64,000 nt of DNA from Syncephalis fuscata (lineage: Eukaryota; Zoopagomycota; Zoopagomycetes; Zoopagales; Piptocephalidaceae): the NCBI GenBank assembly GCA_025786725.1, contig JAHLTZ010000005.1, forward strand, positions 434,001 to 498,000, read 5' to 3'. This document shows positions 33,600 to 45,603 of the stretch, in pieces; within the stretch, counting starts at the first letter, position 1, and each line of letters opens with the position of its first letter. The position numbers and the translations under genes are program-made. A model generated the notes under the pieces. It was not told the DNA's origin. It saw only the letters and a program-made list of their open reading frames with translations, and made no database searches.

Positions 33600-34814
33600 A
33601 TGTTGTCTTATGTCTATGCATGCATGCCGCAGAGCGGTACCTTTAGTTATAACTTGCCATCATCTATTGATGATACAAACGCAGACTCGGTGCCAACGAA
33701 GCGATGCAGGCCAATTAAAAATAGTCGGGCCACAGCCAGTACTCATTTCAGTTTAATGGCTAGACACACTCAATATTGGATCAGTCTAATGCTGGTGATA
33801 TTTCTATTACTGGATGCCATTGACGGCACATTTGCATTCGAGGTCCCGCATGTACCACAGAGTAAGTATAGCTTTGTTGTTTAATATATTGTAATGTTGT
33901 GTATTCTAAACACATAAAAATTAACGAATCAAATACACCATTACTCTGACGAGCTTTTATAAGGAGTTTATGCAAATAGCATTTGATTATATTTCATTAA
34001 TAATGCACACAACCACTCATATAATCTATTACTAATTAGTGTTTAATTTGCTACTATTAAATAGTCCCAAAAAGCCCAACACCACAATCGATTGCTGCGG
34101 CCATCATTTGTATGGGTATCGGTATATTTCTTTGCTTTTTTGGCTATAAATACTTCCGAGTAGCAACATTTTTTGGTGGCTTTGGACTTTTTGGTAAGTT
34201 CAATACAAGTTTAGTTTTGTTTATTGATCCTTTTTACTATAGCTTTCCTGGCCTATATTGGCTGCATCAACATCTCACCTATGACTGGCAAGGATGATGA
34301 TGATTTACGCAGCACTATCTATATCATTGTCATTGCTGCTATTGGTTTTATTGGAGGGTTACTTGCTGTAGTATTTTGGCGTGTTGGTATCACCGTTATT
34401 GGTGCATTGGCCGGTCTAGTTATTACGCTATTTGTGTTAGCACTAGCACCAAATGGTCTTATTCAAAATAATATCGGACGAGCACTTCTTATTGTTGGTA
34501 TGGTGCTTATTTGCTCTTTCTTAGTGAACCGTTTCCAGCGGCCGGCCATTATTGTATCTACAGCCACCGCGGGTGCCTTTTCAATTGGTCTTGGCCTTGA
34601 TCTGGTCATTGGTTCGCAGCTTGCCGTATCAGTTGCCGCGTTCTTGGCCGGAGGAGACCAAAAACCCGATGCCGTCTACAACGCTGACGCCAAAACCTAT
34701 GTGGTACTTGGACTTATTGCCATTGCTTCGATTGGTGGCATATTAGTTCAGTTCCGTTTCCACAAACCTGATTTTACCGACGATGCACCACCACAATGCC
34801 GTCGTGGCCCTTAA
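33600..34814 (+). CDS. DUF4203/TMEM198-like membrane protein 3
   Basis: Three exons, 33600-33861, 34065-34193 and 34243-34814, splice in frame to about 320 residues with no breaks. The signal peptide is clear if translation starts at the second ATG (33756: MARHTQYWISLMLVIFLLL). A short linker (FEVPHVPQ) is followed by about seven helices including QSIAAAIICMGIGIFLCFFG, IYIIVIAAIGFIGGLLAVVF and STATAGAFSIGLGLDLVIGS. The end is VQFRFHKPDF plus a short polar tail. It lacks the long stalk and tail of protein 1. The stop codon runs into a (TAA)n microsatellite, and the right arm of the inverted repeat starts immediately after. Membership of the DUF4203 family is inferred from topology and motif order. 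Confidence 0.82.
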
Positions 34815-34840
34815 TAATAATAATAATAATAATAATACAA
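34815..34840. repeat. (TAA)n microsatellite
   Basis: About eight TAA/AAT units directly at the end of the DUF4203 protein 3 gene, marking the border with the inverted-repeat arm. Confidence 0.9.
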
Positions 34841-34842
34841 TA

Positions 34843-35668
34843 TTTGGTACTGCACACTGCATCTGTATACCATATTGACTTTCTTGAAGATAGGAATGGT
34901 TTGGATCGTTCATTTCCGCTTGGTTACTTTACTGCGTATACATTCCCAACTACCGTGGACAACCTGCATCTTTTTTTATGCCTATTGATTTTATTTTTAT
35001 GTGCCAGTGACTGGTCTGGACTTACGTTTTTATTCTTCCTATGCCATGTATGCGCACACTTTATATTTAGGATGAATAGACCAAGGACGCTTCTTCCTCG
35101 CCCTGCATTCGGGGGTAGCGCAAGATAGAGTATGAGATAGCATTGTGCACAATGATAGAAAATGATAATAATTAGCGGATATGATGCTACGTCTATCCAA
35201 AGGCTAGATAGCATGACAGTGTGGTACAACAAAGTGTTGGCAATTCTTAAAAGCATTTTCGTCATATAACGTGCTATGACGGTCTAAATTACAATGTGCC
35301 ATTGAGTATCTTGATAACGGCATGTAAAGATCCGTGTAGTACATAGCATATTGACAGAAAAAGCGTAGTTTAATTATATGGCTAATGTTTCTATTAATAA
35401 TCCACACGATGACTAATGAACGATGGCAGTATTCTGCATGCACTGTACAAATGGTTTGTTCTAGATTGCTCTAGTAGATAGATACCGTTATAGTCGGTTG
35501 TGGTAAGATAAATAGACAGCTACTTTTATTACTATAAATAAAGTATATAAAATGATTATATTGCGGTTCTATGATGGTTTTTTTTATTGCTCTGAAACAA
35601 CGTATTCCACCACGTGAAGTGTAATCATCATGCAAGGTTATCTCGGAGGCATGAACTACCGTAATACT
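34843..35668. repeat. Inverted repeat arm, right
   Basis: Reverse complement of 26605-27437. Identity stops sharply at both ends: just after the (TAA)n microsatellite on one side and at AGTATTACGG on the other. Nothing in it resembles a transposase. Confidence 0.9.
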
Positions 35669-37184
35669 TGCTCAATATTATTTATGCTTGCAAAAATATA
35701 CCGATTTAATAAAACGCAGTAATACTTGCTTAAAAATTAAAGAAATAACACATGTTGAATTATAAGACGATAAAACATATAATTAGAAAGTACATAGCCA
35801 ACAGCTAGTCACAAATGCTGACGCCGATTACAGTACCAGTTTAAAAAATAGCGTAATAATAACAACTGTCGATACAATATCGTTTAGACACAACTATCTA
35901 CTTACCAGAAAAAAGTATTGATTATTGAGATTGCACAAATGGTAGAAAAGAACAAAAAAGATCATCAATGTTATATGCAATCAAAATCACTGTATACTTT
36001 GGCTTGCTATAGATTGTTGCAGATAGTACTGACGGCAGCTTTGCAATGGCGGTCCATAGTAAAAAAAAATATACAGCGGGTTTTTGTAGCATATACTTAA
36101 AATAACATAACAACAAGTCAGGAATACACTTATTATATTAATAATGGTGCTAACGATAATTATTAAAGTGAAAAAACATTATAAGCAAAAAGGTCAGATT
36201 ACAAAAGAGCAATGCAAGTACATAGTGTAAAGAGTGTTTGTACATAACTAGTAGTCAGTCAACTACTAACGCTATCTAGTTAGCATATATGGAGTGTACA
36301 AGTATATGCAATGTATATATGTTGTCAAGTGTAAAGAAAGAGAAAGAGAAATGTGATGACGTAGATTGTGAGATGTGAGCCTGTCAGTCAATATTTATAA
36401 ACAGCCGAGTTTAATTCATTAATAAATGGAGTGTAAATAATAAAAGTCAATTTACCCAACATGTCAGTACATCATAGAACAGATTAAAGAATAAAGTCAT
36501 TCGGCGTTAAAAATTATTTATTATTTAAAACATGTTCATTATTAAATATGAGCATTAAGAAATTAATTGAAATTAAATAAAAGCTATTTGTCACCAAAAA
36601 GAAGTCAAGTAAGGACTAAGTATAATATAGTAAAGAAAATTAGTCAATTAGCATGGATGATGCTGTCTTTAGTATATTTAATAATAGTGTGGCAAAAGGC
36701 CAATGTTTCAAATACATCTGACTTTAAAGTGTTGAGTGACGTTGCATAGGCTGATTACCGATGAAATATAGCGCTTACAATTAGTATTACGGACGTTCTA
36801 TACCAGCGTTATAAAAAGTGGACTAAAAGTGACGTACTAACATTTCTTTGGTTATGAATCGGTTGTGACGCACAATACAGTAAAGATGATACATAATAAA
36901 CGATGCCGTTTTTAGAAAGTACGTTCTTATTGGAGCCTATCCAAAGCGTGATCTATAGCTCACCTTTTGTTTTGTTGAATTCACTGAAGTGTTCTATTCA
37001 GCTGTCTCGTTTACAGTTGGTCTTATTTTACATACTGTTTTGTAGACCCATATGGTTAAAGTGATAACGAGCCCAGTTTACAAGTATGTTTAGTAGCTGT
37101 TGAAGGAAATACAAGCCAGCGGAATACAACTATACTGGCAACAAGTACAGATGAGAAAACTTGCACCACACCATCGCTTAATGG
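35669..37184. other. AT-rich intergenic region
   Basis: About 1.5 kb, AT-rich, with two imperfect GTAATACTTGCT copies near 35661 and 35710. No gene seen. Confidence 0.6.
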
Positions 37185-39372
37185 TTGTATACGCTGGAAG
37201 CAGAACATGCCAATTATTCCGATAGATCACGTCTGCTGAGCCATGTTGATGTTGTTCTAATGCATCTGGTTCAATTTCTCGATGACCATACTTTGCTTTT
37301 ACTTACCAGTACCTCTCGATATTTATACGGGCTTATTACGACCCAGCGGTCCATTTGGGCGCATCGATACCAACGGGCCTTTTCACTTGGCTCACATTTT
37401 ACGCGATCAACAGCTGTACCAAGAAAAATCCGTAGTGTAGACGAACGGGAACTGTCCTGGCTTCGTTGGTGGTGGAGATGTGAGCAATTTCGATACTGGC
37501 AAGACCAAGAAACGGAACAAGCGCTGCTATCAACGCTGAATCATGAACCGCAGCAAATGCCAACACGCCATGCAAAACGAATGTCATTAAATTGGCATCG
37601 TGCTTATACAGCACGTCTTTTAGTCGAATTCAATCTTCGTAATGGTTTATTTGTTAGGCAGCAAGGCACCATTTCTATACCAACACTAGCATTATCACTC
37701 CCATTACAAAATAATAGCAATGATAATGCTAGCATTAAAGATAATAAGAATGAACAGTGTAAGGGTTGGATTATTCGGCCCATTGGCTTATGGGGAGCAA
37801 TTATTCGCCATCCACAGTGTCAGAAGTTTGCACTTATACGACATACGACGACCCCATCAAAGTCATCGAGGGAGAATTCAATGCACCGCGATGTGTGCCC
37901 GTCAATGCATGTCACACTCGTCGACTGGTGTGGATTGGATCCGGCACGAACATGGTGCAAGATTACCGAGTCTTATTTATTAGCGGCTGAGTCGTTCCAA
38001 GCACGCCAATTACAAGTCTGGCCTATTAGACCGCCTCGACTTATGGGCCTGTCTAGCGGTAATGCACGTATGGCCGATGTTCCAGGCGTTCCTTTTCTCG
38101 TCAATGTACCTGGCCAGATAGGAGATCGATTTGGTATTAGTATAAGCGGTGATTGGTGTTTAATTTATATACGACCGCGTGCTATGCAATTACCCATTTA
38201 TAATGCGCCAGAAACAGATCAACCACCGAATGATGAAGCTGAAAGGACAGGAGGAGGAGGAGGAGGAATGCTGAACCACCCGTAGCAGTAATACCTCAAC
38301 AGCGACTTATTTATGCTTATCATTTGTCAACACGGTGCTGGAGTTCAGGTTCATGTATTGGCCGAGAAGGACAAGCACATATGCAAATCATTCATAATCG
38401 ATGTGTATATGTTTATGTTTGCCATGTGGAAGGCTTGTCATCCTCGTTAGTAAATTTGAACAATTTAAACGGCACTGACGAAACGAATTCTAACTCTGAC
38501 ACGGCCACGCCAGCAACATCTAATAGACAAGTTATTCGATGGCGAGTTTGGGAACTGGGAATTTACACAGCAGCACCACGTTGTGTAGCACAGGGCCGTG
38601 TATTCCAGCATGGCCGTCCATCACGTTGGATACATGCTTGTCGTGTAGATGACTATCGTGTTATATTATATACGGGGCGTGATTTTGGTGTAGAAGATAT
38701 GCTTGTTATGCATACGATACAGGCATCGCCTAGCAAGGCAAATAACGTTTGTGATTTGGATTCAACGTTACCAGACGATAGTTATTTATTAAATGATGAT
38801 ACCAATGCTAGCACTGATGCGGCATTTTATGGCGTGCTACAATGATGGGCATTTTAACCGTTAGTCCCATGCTAAGCGTTGGTTATCTTTGTGTACATGA
38901 TCGTTCCAATTGTATTCATTTGTTGAGTTTAAATGATGGTGTATTTTTACGCTCATTGGCCTTTGATGGTCAACGACCAGCCGGCCAACTATTAGGACTT
39001 ACTTATTTGATGAATATGTCGAATTTACCATCGGAAAACGAATCTACTCCACGTAATAGAAATCGGCGTAGTACTCGTTCAAGAAGACGGCCTCGAGCCG
39101 ATAGTGTTAAACAGACGTTTGAGAAAGGTGCATCTCAAATATTGGATCTGCGTCGTGGCACACCTGTAAGTTCTATTGCCTCCATGCTTACCATGACAAA
39201 CGATGAAACGGGCGACGCAGATAGTCAGGCCAGTCGAGCACAGAATTGGGAGGTTTGCTGCAGTTACGCCCTTCGTATCAATAGCGTACGAACAACGAAA
39301 GAAACAAATACGACTGGGTCTGCTGCAAGTACAAATGTCGATCTAGAATGGATAGAATTTACTAACCTTTAG
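37185..39372 (+). CDS. F-box protein (full-length paralogue, frame-broken)
   Basis: The N-terminus carries an F-box-like motif (VLMHLVQFLDDHTLLLLTST ... IWAHRYQRAF) expected to bind Skp1 in an SCF ubiquitin ligase. It is followed by a large beta-rich region, perhaps a propeller, that includes IRWRVWELGIYTAAPRCV and ends DLEWIEFTNL. Three frames are needed: 37185-38285, 38324-38845 and 38842-39372. The first break is in a (GGA)n run at about 38250-38270. The second, at 38841, is repaired by one A (CTACAATG to CTACAAATG). The start codon is uncertain: the frame begins at a TTG, and the first in-frame ATG (37260) lies inside the F-box. The related minus-strand copy at 28-30 kb supports reading across both breaks. 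Substrate unknown. Confidence 0.65.
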
Positions 39373-39514
39373 TATACAATTTTTGCTTATTTAACTCATA
39401 TATTTTTATATTATTATTATTATTTTAAATAAATATAATTGCGCATAATAATAATAATAGCTAATTTATACATAAAATTATTTACTTAACGTGTAAACTT
39501 GTTGTCATGGTTGG
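39373..39514. other. Short AT-rich spacer
   Basis: AT-rich 3' region of the F-box gene with (ATT)n runs; nothing else seen. Confidence 0.5.
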
Positions 39515-40058
39515 TATTTACTTTGACTTCCATATTTGGAGTCTTTAAAGCAAAATTCATTCCAATTGAAGTCATGCTGTTATGCATAACAAACACAGTT
39601 ATAATGTTTTCATTTGATTACTTGAAATTCACAAGGCCGATCATTATTATTGTTGGCCATGTGTAGAAAGATTGATTGAATATTAATAAAAGACATTGAT
39701 TGCAATTCCATATCGTTCGCAGTTGTTGTTATTGTTACTACGTACAGCGTGATTTCCTTGCGCCTGAATGGTCTTTTCTATTTTCCAATCTTCCACTGTT
39801 GCATTAACAGCATAATTAAATGTAACATTTTATTGTAAGTAGCATGAATACTATTTAACATTTATTAAAACTAATATTGGATATTGAAAATAGTGCAGAT
39901 TAATTGACACTGATTAATTCAATGGAGTTGATGTGGCACTACAACAAATAACACTTCTCAGTAGTAAAAACTGATTGTCGGTTTATTATTTGAATTATTA
40001 ATTTTTTGTCACAGTTTGAAGCAGGGACTCAAAGTGAAATAGCTCTCGTATAATAATA
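39515..40058. mobile_element. MITE-like element, copy 2 (inverted relative to copy 1)
   Basis: Reverse complement of 15508-16048, with the same imperfect terminal inverted repeats (ACTTTGACTTCC near 39519 and GGGACTCAAAGTGAAAT near 40024). It has no ORF. The two copies lie 23.5 kb apart. Confidence 0.7.
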
Positions 40059-40276
40059 AGGCATGTATTTAATTGTTAAAGATGCACTTGTAGTGTAACG
40101 CATCTAAAGAACGCCCATTAATACCTGTTTATGCTGTGCTGTTCATGCGGTACAATAGAGCATGCATGGCTTAAATATTGACATTCAAAGCAAAGTCTCT
40201 GCTGTCTAGCCTCTTTTTAATACTATTTTATTTAATCCAACATCATTACAGTGTGCTTTTATTTTGTTAATTTAAT

Positions 40277-40592
40277 ATGAAGTGTATTACAATTATATTA
40301 AGCGTAATAGCATTGAATCTATCGCTACAGGTGACATCTACCAATGCATTACCTCTACCGATTCAGAACCATATAGCTCTAGACCGTCGAGGTATGAATA
40401 GAAAGAAATTACTATTAAACTATCTAAATATTGCTATTAGCATCGAATCTTTTTAAAAAAACCAAATAGCAACACTCCAAAAGCAGTAGCACACTCTAGT
40501 GCTAATCCCAATGGCTCATCCGCATCCGCAAGTTCAGCAACTTTCGAACCTAATTCTAGATCTCGTTCAACAACAACGTCAAGTCGCAGTTA
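40277..40592 (+). CDS. Putative small secreted protein
   Basis: The ATG at 40277 opens a signal peptide (MKCITIILSVIALNLSLQ). Either a 59-residue unspliced product results, or splicing (donor near 40391, acceptor near 40469) joins it to a Ser/Thr/Asn-rich exon ending SRSRSTTTSSRS. The spliced version needs a one-base frame correction. No family is recognised and there are no cysteine pairs. It is a weak candidate. Confidence 0.35.
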
Positions 40593-40997
40593 ATAATTGA
40601 TGTATTTATGGTACTGATGTCAATAGTAAATTGGTCTATATTTTGGTGTATAAAAATTCTATTGATTTATTCTAATCTTACAAATATTTATTAATATACA
40701 AATTACTATTTACAATACAATTGTACTACAAACTGCAACAGCGCTTTATTAACACAATAATAAATTAGCCGTATCAGCCATAGTGCCAGCAAACGATCGA
40801 CTTGCTCAATCAGTTCTATTGACCATTCGATCCGTAAAAGTCGCAAGAGCGTGGTTAGCTTTGATTGGTGGGCTTTTGTTCCGCGACTATATCCTAGTTG
40901 AGTATTTATTTATTGTATTCCATTCGCTGCCACTTCCCTATATTGCAATCTACAACTATCAGCACGTTACTTTTTACTTTTTTCATTTGCAGCAACT
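40593..40997. other. 5' region of the SLC35B1-like gene
   Basis: About 400 bp. A pyrimidine tract and TTTGCAG directly before 40993 look like a splice acceptor, so an upstream non-coding or very short coding exon may lie here. No ATG in the right frame was found. Confidence 0.45.
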
Positions 40998-42093
40998 ATG
41001 TTTGCGCTGTTTGCCAGCGTTCTCGGCATTTACGCCTTCTTCCTGACCTGGTCGATACTTCAGGAGCGCATCAGCACCACACCTTACGGCGAGAATCAGG
41101 AACGCTTTCGCCACTTTATTGTGCTTAATGCCGTCCAAGCCTTTTGCGCGTCGCTGGTCGCACTCGGCTATATAAAAGTCACGGGCCGTACTTTAGGTTG
41201 GCCATCAACAGACTTGTTGAAAAAGTACATTCAGGCTGCGTGTACTAATGCGCTAGCTTCACCATTCGGCTATGCTGCTCTTAAGCATATCGACTACCGA
41301 CACTGATTCTTGGCAAGTCGTGTAAACTTGTACCAGTTATGTTTGTTAGCTTTGCACTTTATGGAAAACGCTACCCGCTTTACAAGTACCTTTCTGTTGC
41401 TGCCGTAACAGCCGGCGTTTCCTGCTTTATGTTATTGCAGCCAGCAAAAGCTGGCAGTGCCGCCACTAGCAGTTTATTTGGCCTGTCGCTTTTACTTATT
41501 AACTTATTGTTAGATGGTGCAACAAATAGCACTCAAGATCAAATATTTCACAAGTTCCGCGTAACTGGCCAACAAATGATGTACTTTATGAATTTATTTG
41601 GCGGTCTACTTATGGTACTATGGCTATTAAATCCATGGAATCCAGAGCTTGTGCAAGCGATTGCATTTTGCGCTCGACATCCAATGGCTATTAAGGACAT
41701 TCTTATATTTTCTTTCTGCGGCGCTCTTGGACAGTGCTTTATTTTCTTTACGCTGGCCGTTTTGGCTCGTTGGTGCTGGTCACCGTGACGGTTACGCGTA
41801 AAATGTTTAGCATGCTATTATCAGTCTTTTGGTTTGGACATGAGATGAACGGCGGCCAGTGGGCGGGTGTCGCCGTTGTATTCATTGGCATTACACTGGA
41901 AGCATATATGAAGAGCCGCGAAAGCAGCAAAGCAAAGGCACAGACAGCCAAGCTACCGGCTGGCAAGCTGCCCGCAGTAGACAAGCAAGTACTAATAGAT
42001 CAGGCAGGCATTAATGATGACTCAGCCAATAATGGCAGCGGAACGGCAACCGACTCTAGGAGACGTTCTACTCGTACTAGACGACGCAAGTAA
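40998..42093 (+). CDS. SLC35B1/HUT1-type ER nucleotide-sugar transporter
   Basis: Ten-helix drug/metabolite-transporter fold protein of the SLC35B family, which carries nucleotide sugars (or ATP/ADP in animals) across the ER membrane. Recognisable blocks are [18 protein letters not shown] at the start, [32 protein letters not shown], and the highly conserved [14 protein letters not shown] followed by [10 protein letters not shown]. The tail is basic and could act in ER retention. Two frame breaks are present. Near 41297, GACTACCGACAC should read with one more C to give [12 protein letters not shown]. Near 41757, CTGGCCG should have one more G to give TLGRFGSL. The start at 40998 directly follows a likely splice acceptor; the true N-terminus may include an upstream exon. 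Confidence 0.85.
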
Positions 42094-42404
42094 GCATATA
42101 TTTATGCCCACCAAGAATTGCATAGTACGATTCAAGTTTGTATGGCTTAATTTTAAAAGTTATAAAATTATTGGATTATTAATCGTGTGTGTTTAATACA
42201 CTGTGTTGTTATCAATGAAATGTTTTTATAAAAATAATGTTGATTATGATCAAAAGTTTACTGCCTTTCTTGTCTTTATGAATCGCTGCTTTTTTCATTA
42301 TCCTACTACTCTACAGTATTGTTGATTTGCTACTATGAATAACAGCGGTATACAAGCTTATTTTTTATAGTTTAAGCAGCCACGACACATACTGTTAGTC
42401 ATAG
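42094..42404. other. Intergenic region
   Basis: About 310 bp of AT-rich sequence, probably terminator of the transporter and promoter of the RING gene. Nothing specific seen. Confidence 0.5.
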
Positions 42405-44150
42405 ATGCAAACGGTAAGCTAAATAGCCAGTGGTTGTAAACCAATGTATACTTACACTAAATAGAGATCACAGCGTTTACGTTTGCCGGAGACGCAGCCA
42501 ACCACTCCACAGCCAAACGTGCCAGAAGAGTCAAATATGCCAGAAGCTCAAGCTAACGAGCAGACAAATGATAGTAATAACATTGAAGAGGCTGCAGAAA
42601 CAAGCAATGTAGCAATACAACAGCCTACACGCGACACTGCAAGTCTTACAAGTAAGTATAGCTTGTTAATTGATGCTATAACATGTTATTAAATACTGAG
42701 TATAGCAATGATACCAAGAAATGTGCGTAAACGTCCCCGAAATTCCAATAACTCGAACGAACATACTTTTACGGATATACAACAAAATGGTGAATCTAGT
42801 ACACAAGCAGGAATGGATTCTTTATCCAATAATTTATTGACAGCTTCTTCATCTTCTAATAGTAACAATATTAGCACTGTTACCACTAATACTACTACTA
42901 GCACCACTACTGATACTAGCACCACTAATATTGCCTCTATTGCCTCTAATACTGATACTATTGCTACATTTTCTCCTCTTACTTCTGACCTACAGTTTAT
43001 TGATCTTACTAATCTTGATGATGTTGAGGATCCAGTACAAGGTGGTAATCAACAATCGCCAGTGGTTATTCCATCGGATGATGAAGAAAATGATAATACT
43101 GTAGAAACGACTAGAAGATTGCATCCACCTTTGCATAGGCGTAGAAGGAGAACAAACTACAATTCGATATATGCGCAAGAAGACGAATGGGATGATACTG
43201 AATGGGAAGAGGCTGAATGGGCAGGCGACATATATGATAATATGTCGGGAATGCAACAGGATGTGGATGCAGTGAATTTGCTACTGGATGTACAACGACG
43301 TGCACGCTTAGAGAGTAGAAGAAGCGAACGACAAGTAGAAGAAGGTAGAAGAATGAACGATTTATAAACCAGGATATGATGCCATGGACGCCAGCTACAT
43401 TTCCACAGCTTCCTCGACTGTTTGCAAGTCCAACTAGAAGAACAAGACAGCAGAATATAGGAGTGCAAGAGCATACATTCTTAGGTGGTGTTACTCGTTC
43501 GCTATTTCCTGATGAAGAAATTTGGCGTATACACCCATGGCGTGCTTTAATGGAGCCTATTACTTTGCATGGATCTCAGCTGCCATTAGGTGGTGTAGGG
43601 TCAGCTTTTTTGACCGATTATTTGGCAGTAGCAACCAGCATGCTGCTGAGTCAGATGTAATTCCTGAACGGAATATAACACCATTACCTTCGGCGCGTGC
43701 TGGATATTCGCGAAATATTCTACCAGAAGATGAAGAAAATGAACAGCAGCCACCAATGGAATCAGTAGCAGTATCCGCACCTCAGCTGATAATTCATCAA
43801 TTGAACAGATAGATGCAGATTCAAAAGAAAAGGGCAAGCAGCCAGTTAGTACTCAAGAAGAAGAAGCCGAAGAGGGCAGGACAGCATCGATAGAGTTATC
43901 CGCACAGGTTGAAGTAGAAGCAGATATTATAGAAAGTGATTATATTTGCGCGCGGTGTAATGGTGGATTGGCAATCTACGCACCAGATACGGAGAACATT
44001 GAAAAAATTGGCAGTACAGTCATTTATGCCAACAAGTGCGGCCATGTGTTCTGCGGCGACTGTCTCAAGCCTTTGAGAAGTCGAAAGAAATGTCCGGTCT
44101 GCAATGCACCAGCTAATTCGCGTAGTTTTCGACGACTCTACTTGGCATAA
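42405..44150 (+). CDS. RING-finger E3 ligase with SUMO-interaction motifs (STUbL candidate)
   Basis: Exons 42405-42413, 42465-42651 and 42706 onward. The protein is polar and disordered with an acidic centre. It holds two SUMO-interaction-like motifs, FIDLTNLDDVED and PVVIPSDDEEND, then a basic RRRRR patch, and ends in a C3HC4 RING: CARC, CGHVFCGDCL and CPVC, with the C-terminus RRLYLA. SIMs in the middle and a terminal RING closing with a hydrophobic tail are the layout of RNF4/Slx8 SUMO-targeted ubiquitin ligases. Orthology is inferred, not shown. Frame breaks occur near 43363 (TTTATAAACC), 43603 (a T6 run) and 43780 (GCACC). Each needs one added base, and the reading resumes in good coding sequence each time. 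The stop is at 44148-44150. Confidence 0.7.
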
Positions 44151-44269
44151 TGCTTTGCACATGTATATTTAAAATAGAATTTGTATTTTTATTTGTATTT
44201 GCAGATAGCTGGTTGGCAATGATTATTTTTACAATTAAAATTAATAATATAAACGTAAATAGATTTAGT

Positions 44270-44914
44270 TTATTGTCTAAAAGTCAGTGGCTTTGGAATG
44301 GGCATATTATAGTCGAAATATCGTACAGCAATGCATTGGTTATATTGAACTTGAAACTTAAACATGAGCTCAGTTATCTTTGCATGCACGTCGGGTACAT
44401 CAGCCACATAATCCTAATAAAATAATGAATATATTAGTACCACTAGATTCAATGTGTAATGTATAAAGACTTACATATATGTCTATTAATAGTGTTTGGA
44501 ATAAGTCGCGATGGTTTGTACAAATAACATAGACGGGAAGGCCACTGGCAGACCAATGGTCGTCTTTCTTTTTTGTTAAGATGGCGGGACTAGTGAGCCA
44601 GTGGCTGTCTCGTTCTTGCCGCCATGGATTTAGCATATGTAGGCGATAGTTGTCCCATATAAATGTTTTTCCTGTGCCAATCGATTGCTCTATATCAGGT
44701 GTTAATCGATTGACGTTGGCCAGCACAACACTAGGTTCTTCAGAACATTGGGGATTTTATTAAGCGGGCTTGAAGACCGGCTATTGGGAGGCGTTATCAT
44801 AAATGGTTCACTAAAGGATACTGCATGTGTAGGGCGTCCTAGCGCTGTATCGGAAAACAAGATCAAAGTAAAGAATGCTGAGATAGCAACGAAAATGATA
44901 GAAATTGAGCACAT
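44270..44914 (-). CDS. Hypothetical secreted protein
   Basis: Exon 1 runs 44914-44475 and exon 2 44413-44270, joined in frame as LLIDIYDYVADVPD. A strong signal peptide (MCSISIIFVAISAFFTLILF) is followed by about 190 residues of mixed alpha/beta character with IWDNYRLHMLNPW and VRYFDYNMPIPKPLTFRQ at the end. It is probably extracellular. One frame break near 44748 is repaired by one C in the CCCC run, giving KIPQCSEEPSVVL. I do not recognise the family. It converges with the RING gene. Confidence 0.6.
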
Positions 44915-45603
44915 AATGTTTATGAATTTTTAAAACGTAACTAGTGGAGTAAAAGAATGATGGCGTGTTGTATTGGCGTGTGATACGAAATGGCAAATAA
45001 ACACGGCTTAAATAGTGTCATACAAGCAAGACTACAGCTTAGGACGTATTCTTAATATGGCTTTGTTCCATGTTTATGTAGCCATAATCAGCAAGAGAAC
45101 GTGACAATATGTCGCATGACTTTTTAAATATTATGAACCCAAATTAATCTCAGATAGATCAGATGTAAAAAAAGATCCGATAGAATTTTCTTTAATTGTT
45201 CAATCTACTAACCAATCAATTAGTTAGCTATTGTTAGTAAATTGGCTATAGATGCCAAATTAGTAATAAAGAATGCACAACATATTTCTACTTGGGCAAT
45301 TTAAAGATCAAATAACATCACATTTATTAATAATCTATTTATATCGAGTATGCCACGTGAACTAACGATGCATAATCCTGCTCATGCATAATGCGTTAAC
45401 GCTCATGTTGCAGCAACAATGCAGAAATGATTCAGCAAGAACCAACTTGACCATTTTTACTTTTATTATAGCGCTGCGCGCAATATGCTAAGCATTATAT
45501 TCATATAGTTATTCCTTATTGATCAACTATTAAATGTTTATTTGTACTAATTCTATCAATTACTACTACTACTACTACTACTACTAATATTATTATTATC
45601 AAT
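44915..45603. other. Intergenic region with (TAC)n microsatellite
   Basis: About 690 bp between divergent genes. A (TAC)n run at 45561-45586 followed by (ATT)n lies directly before the ATG of the 7TM gene. No other feature seen. Confidence 0.6.
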
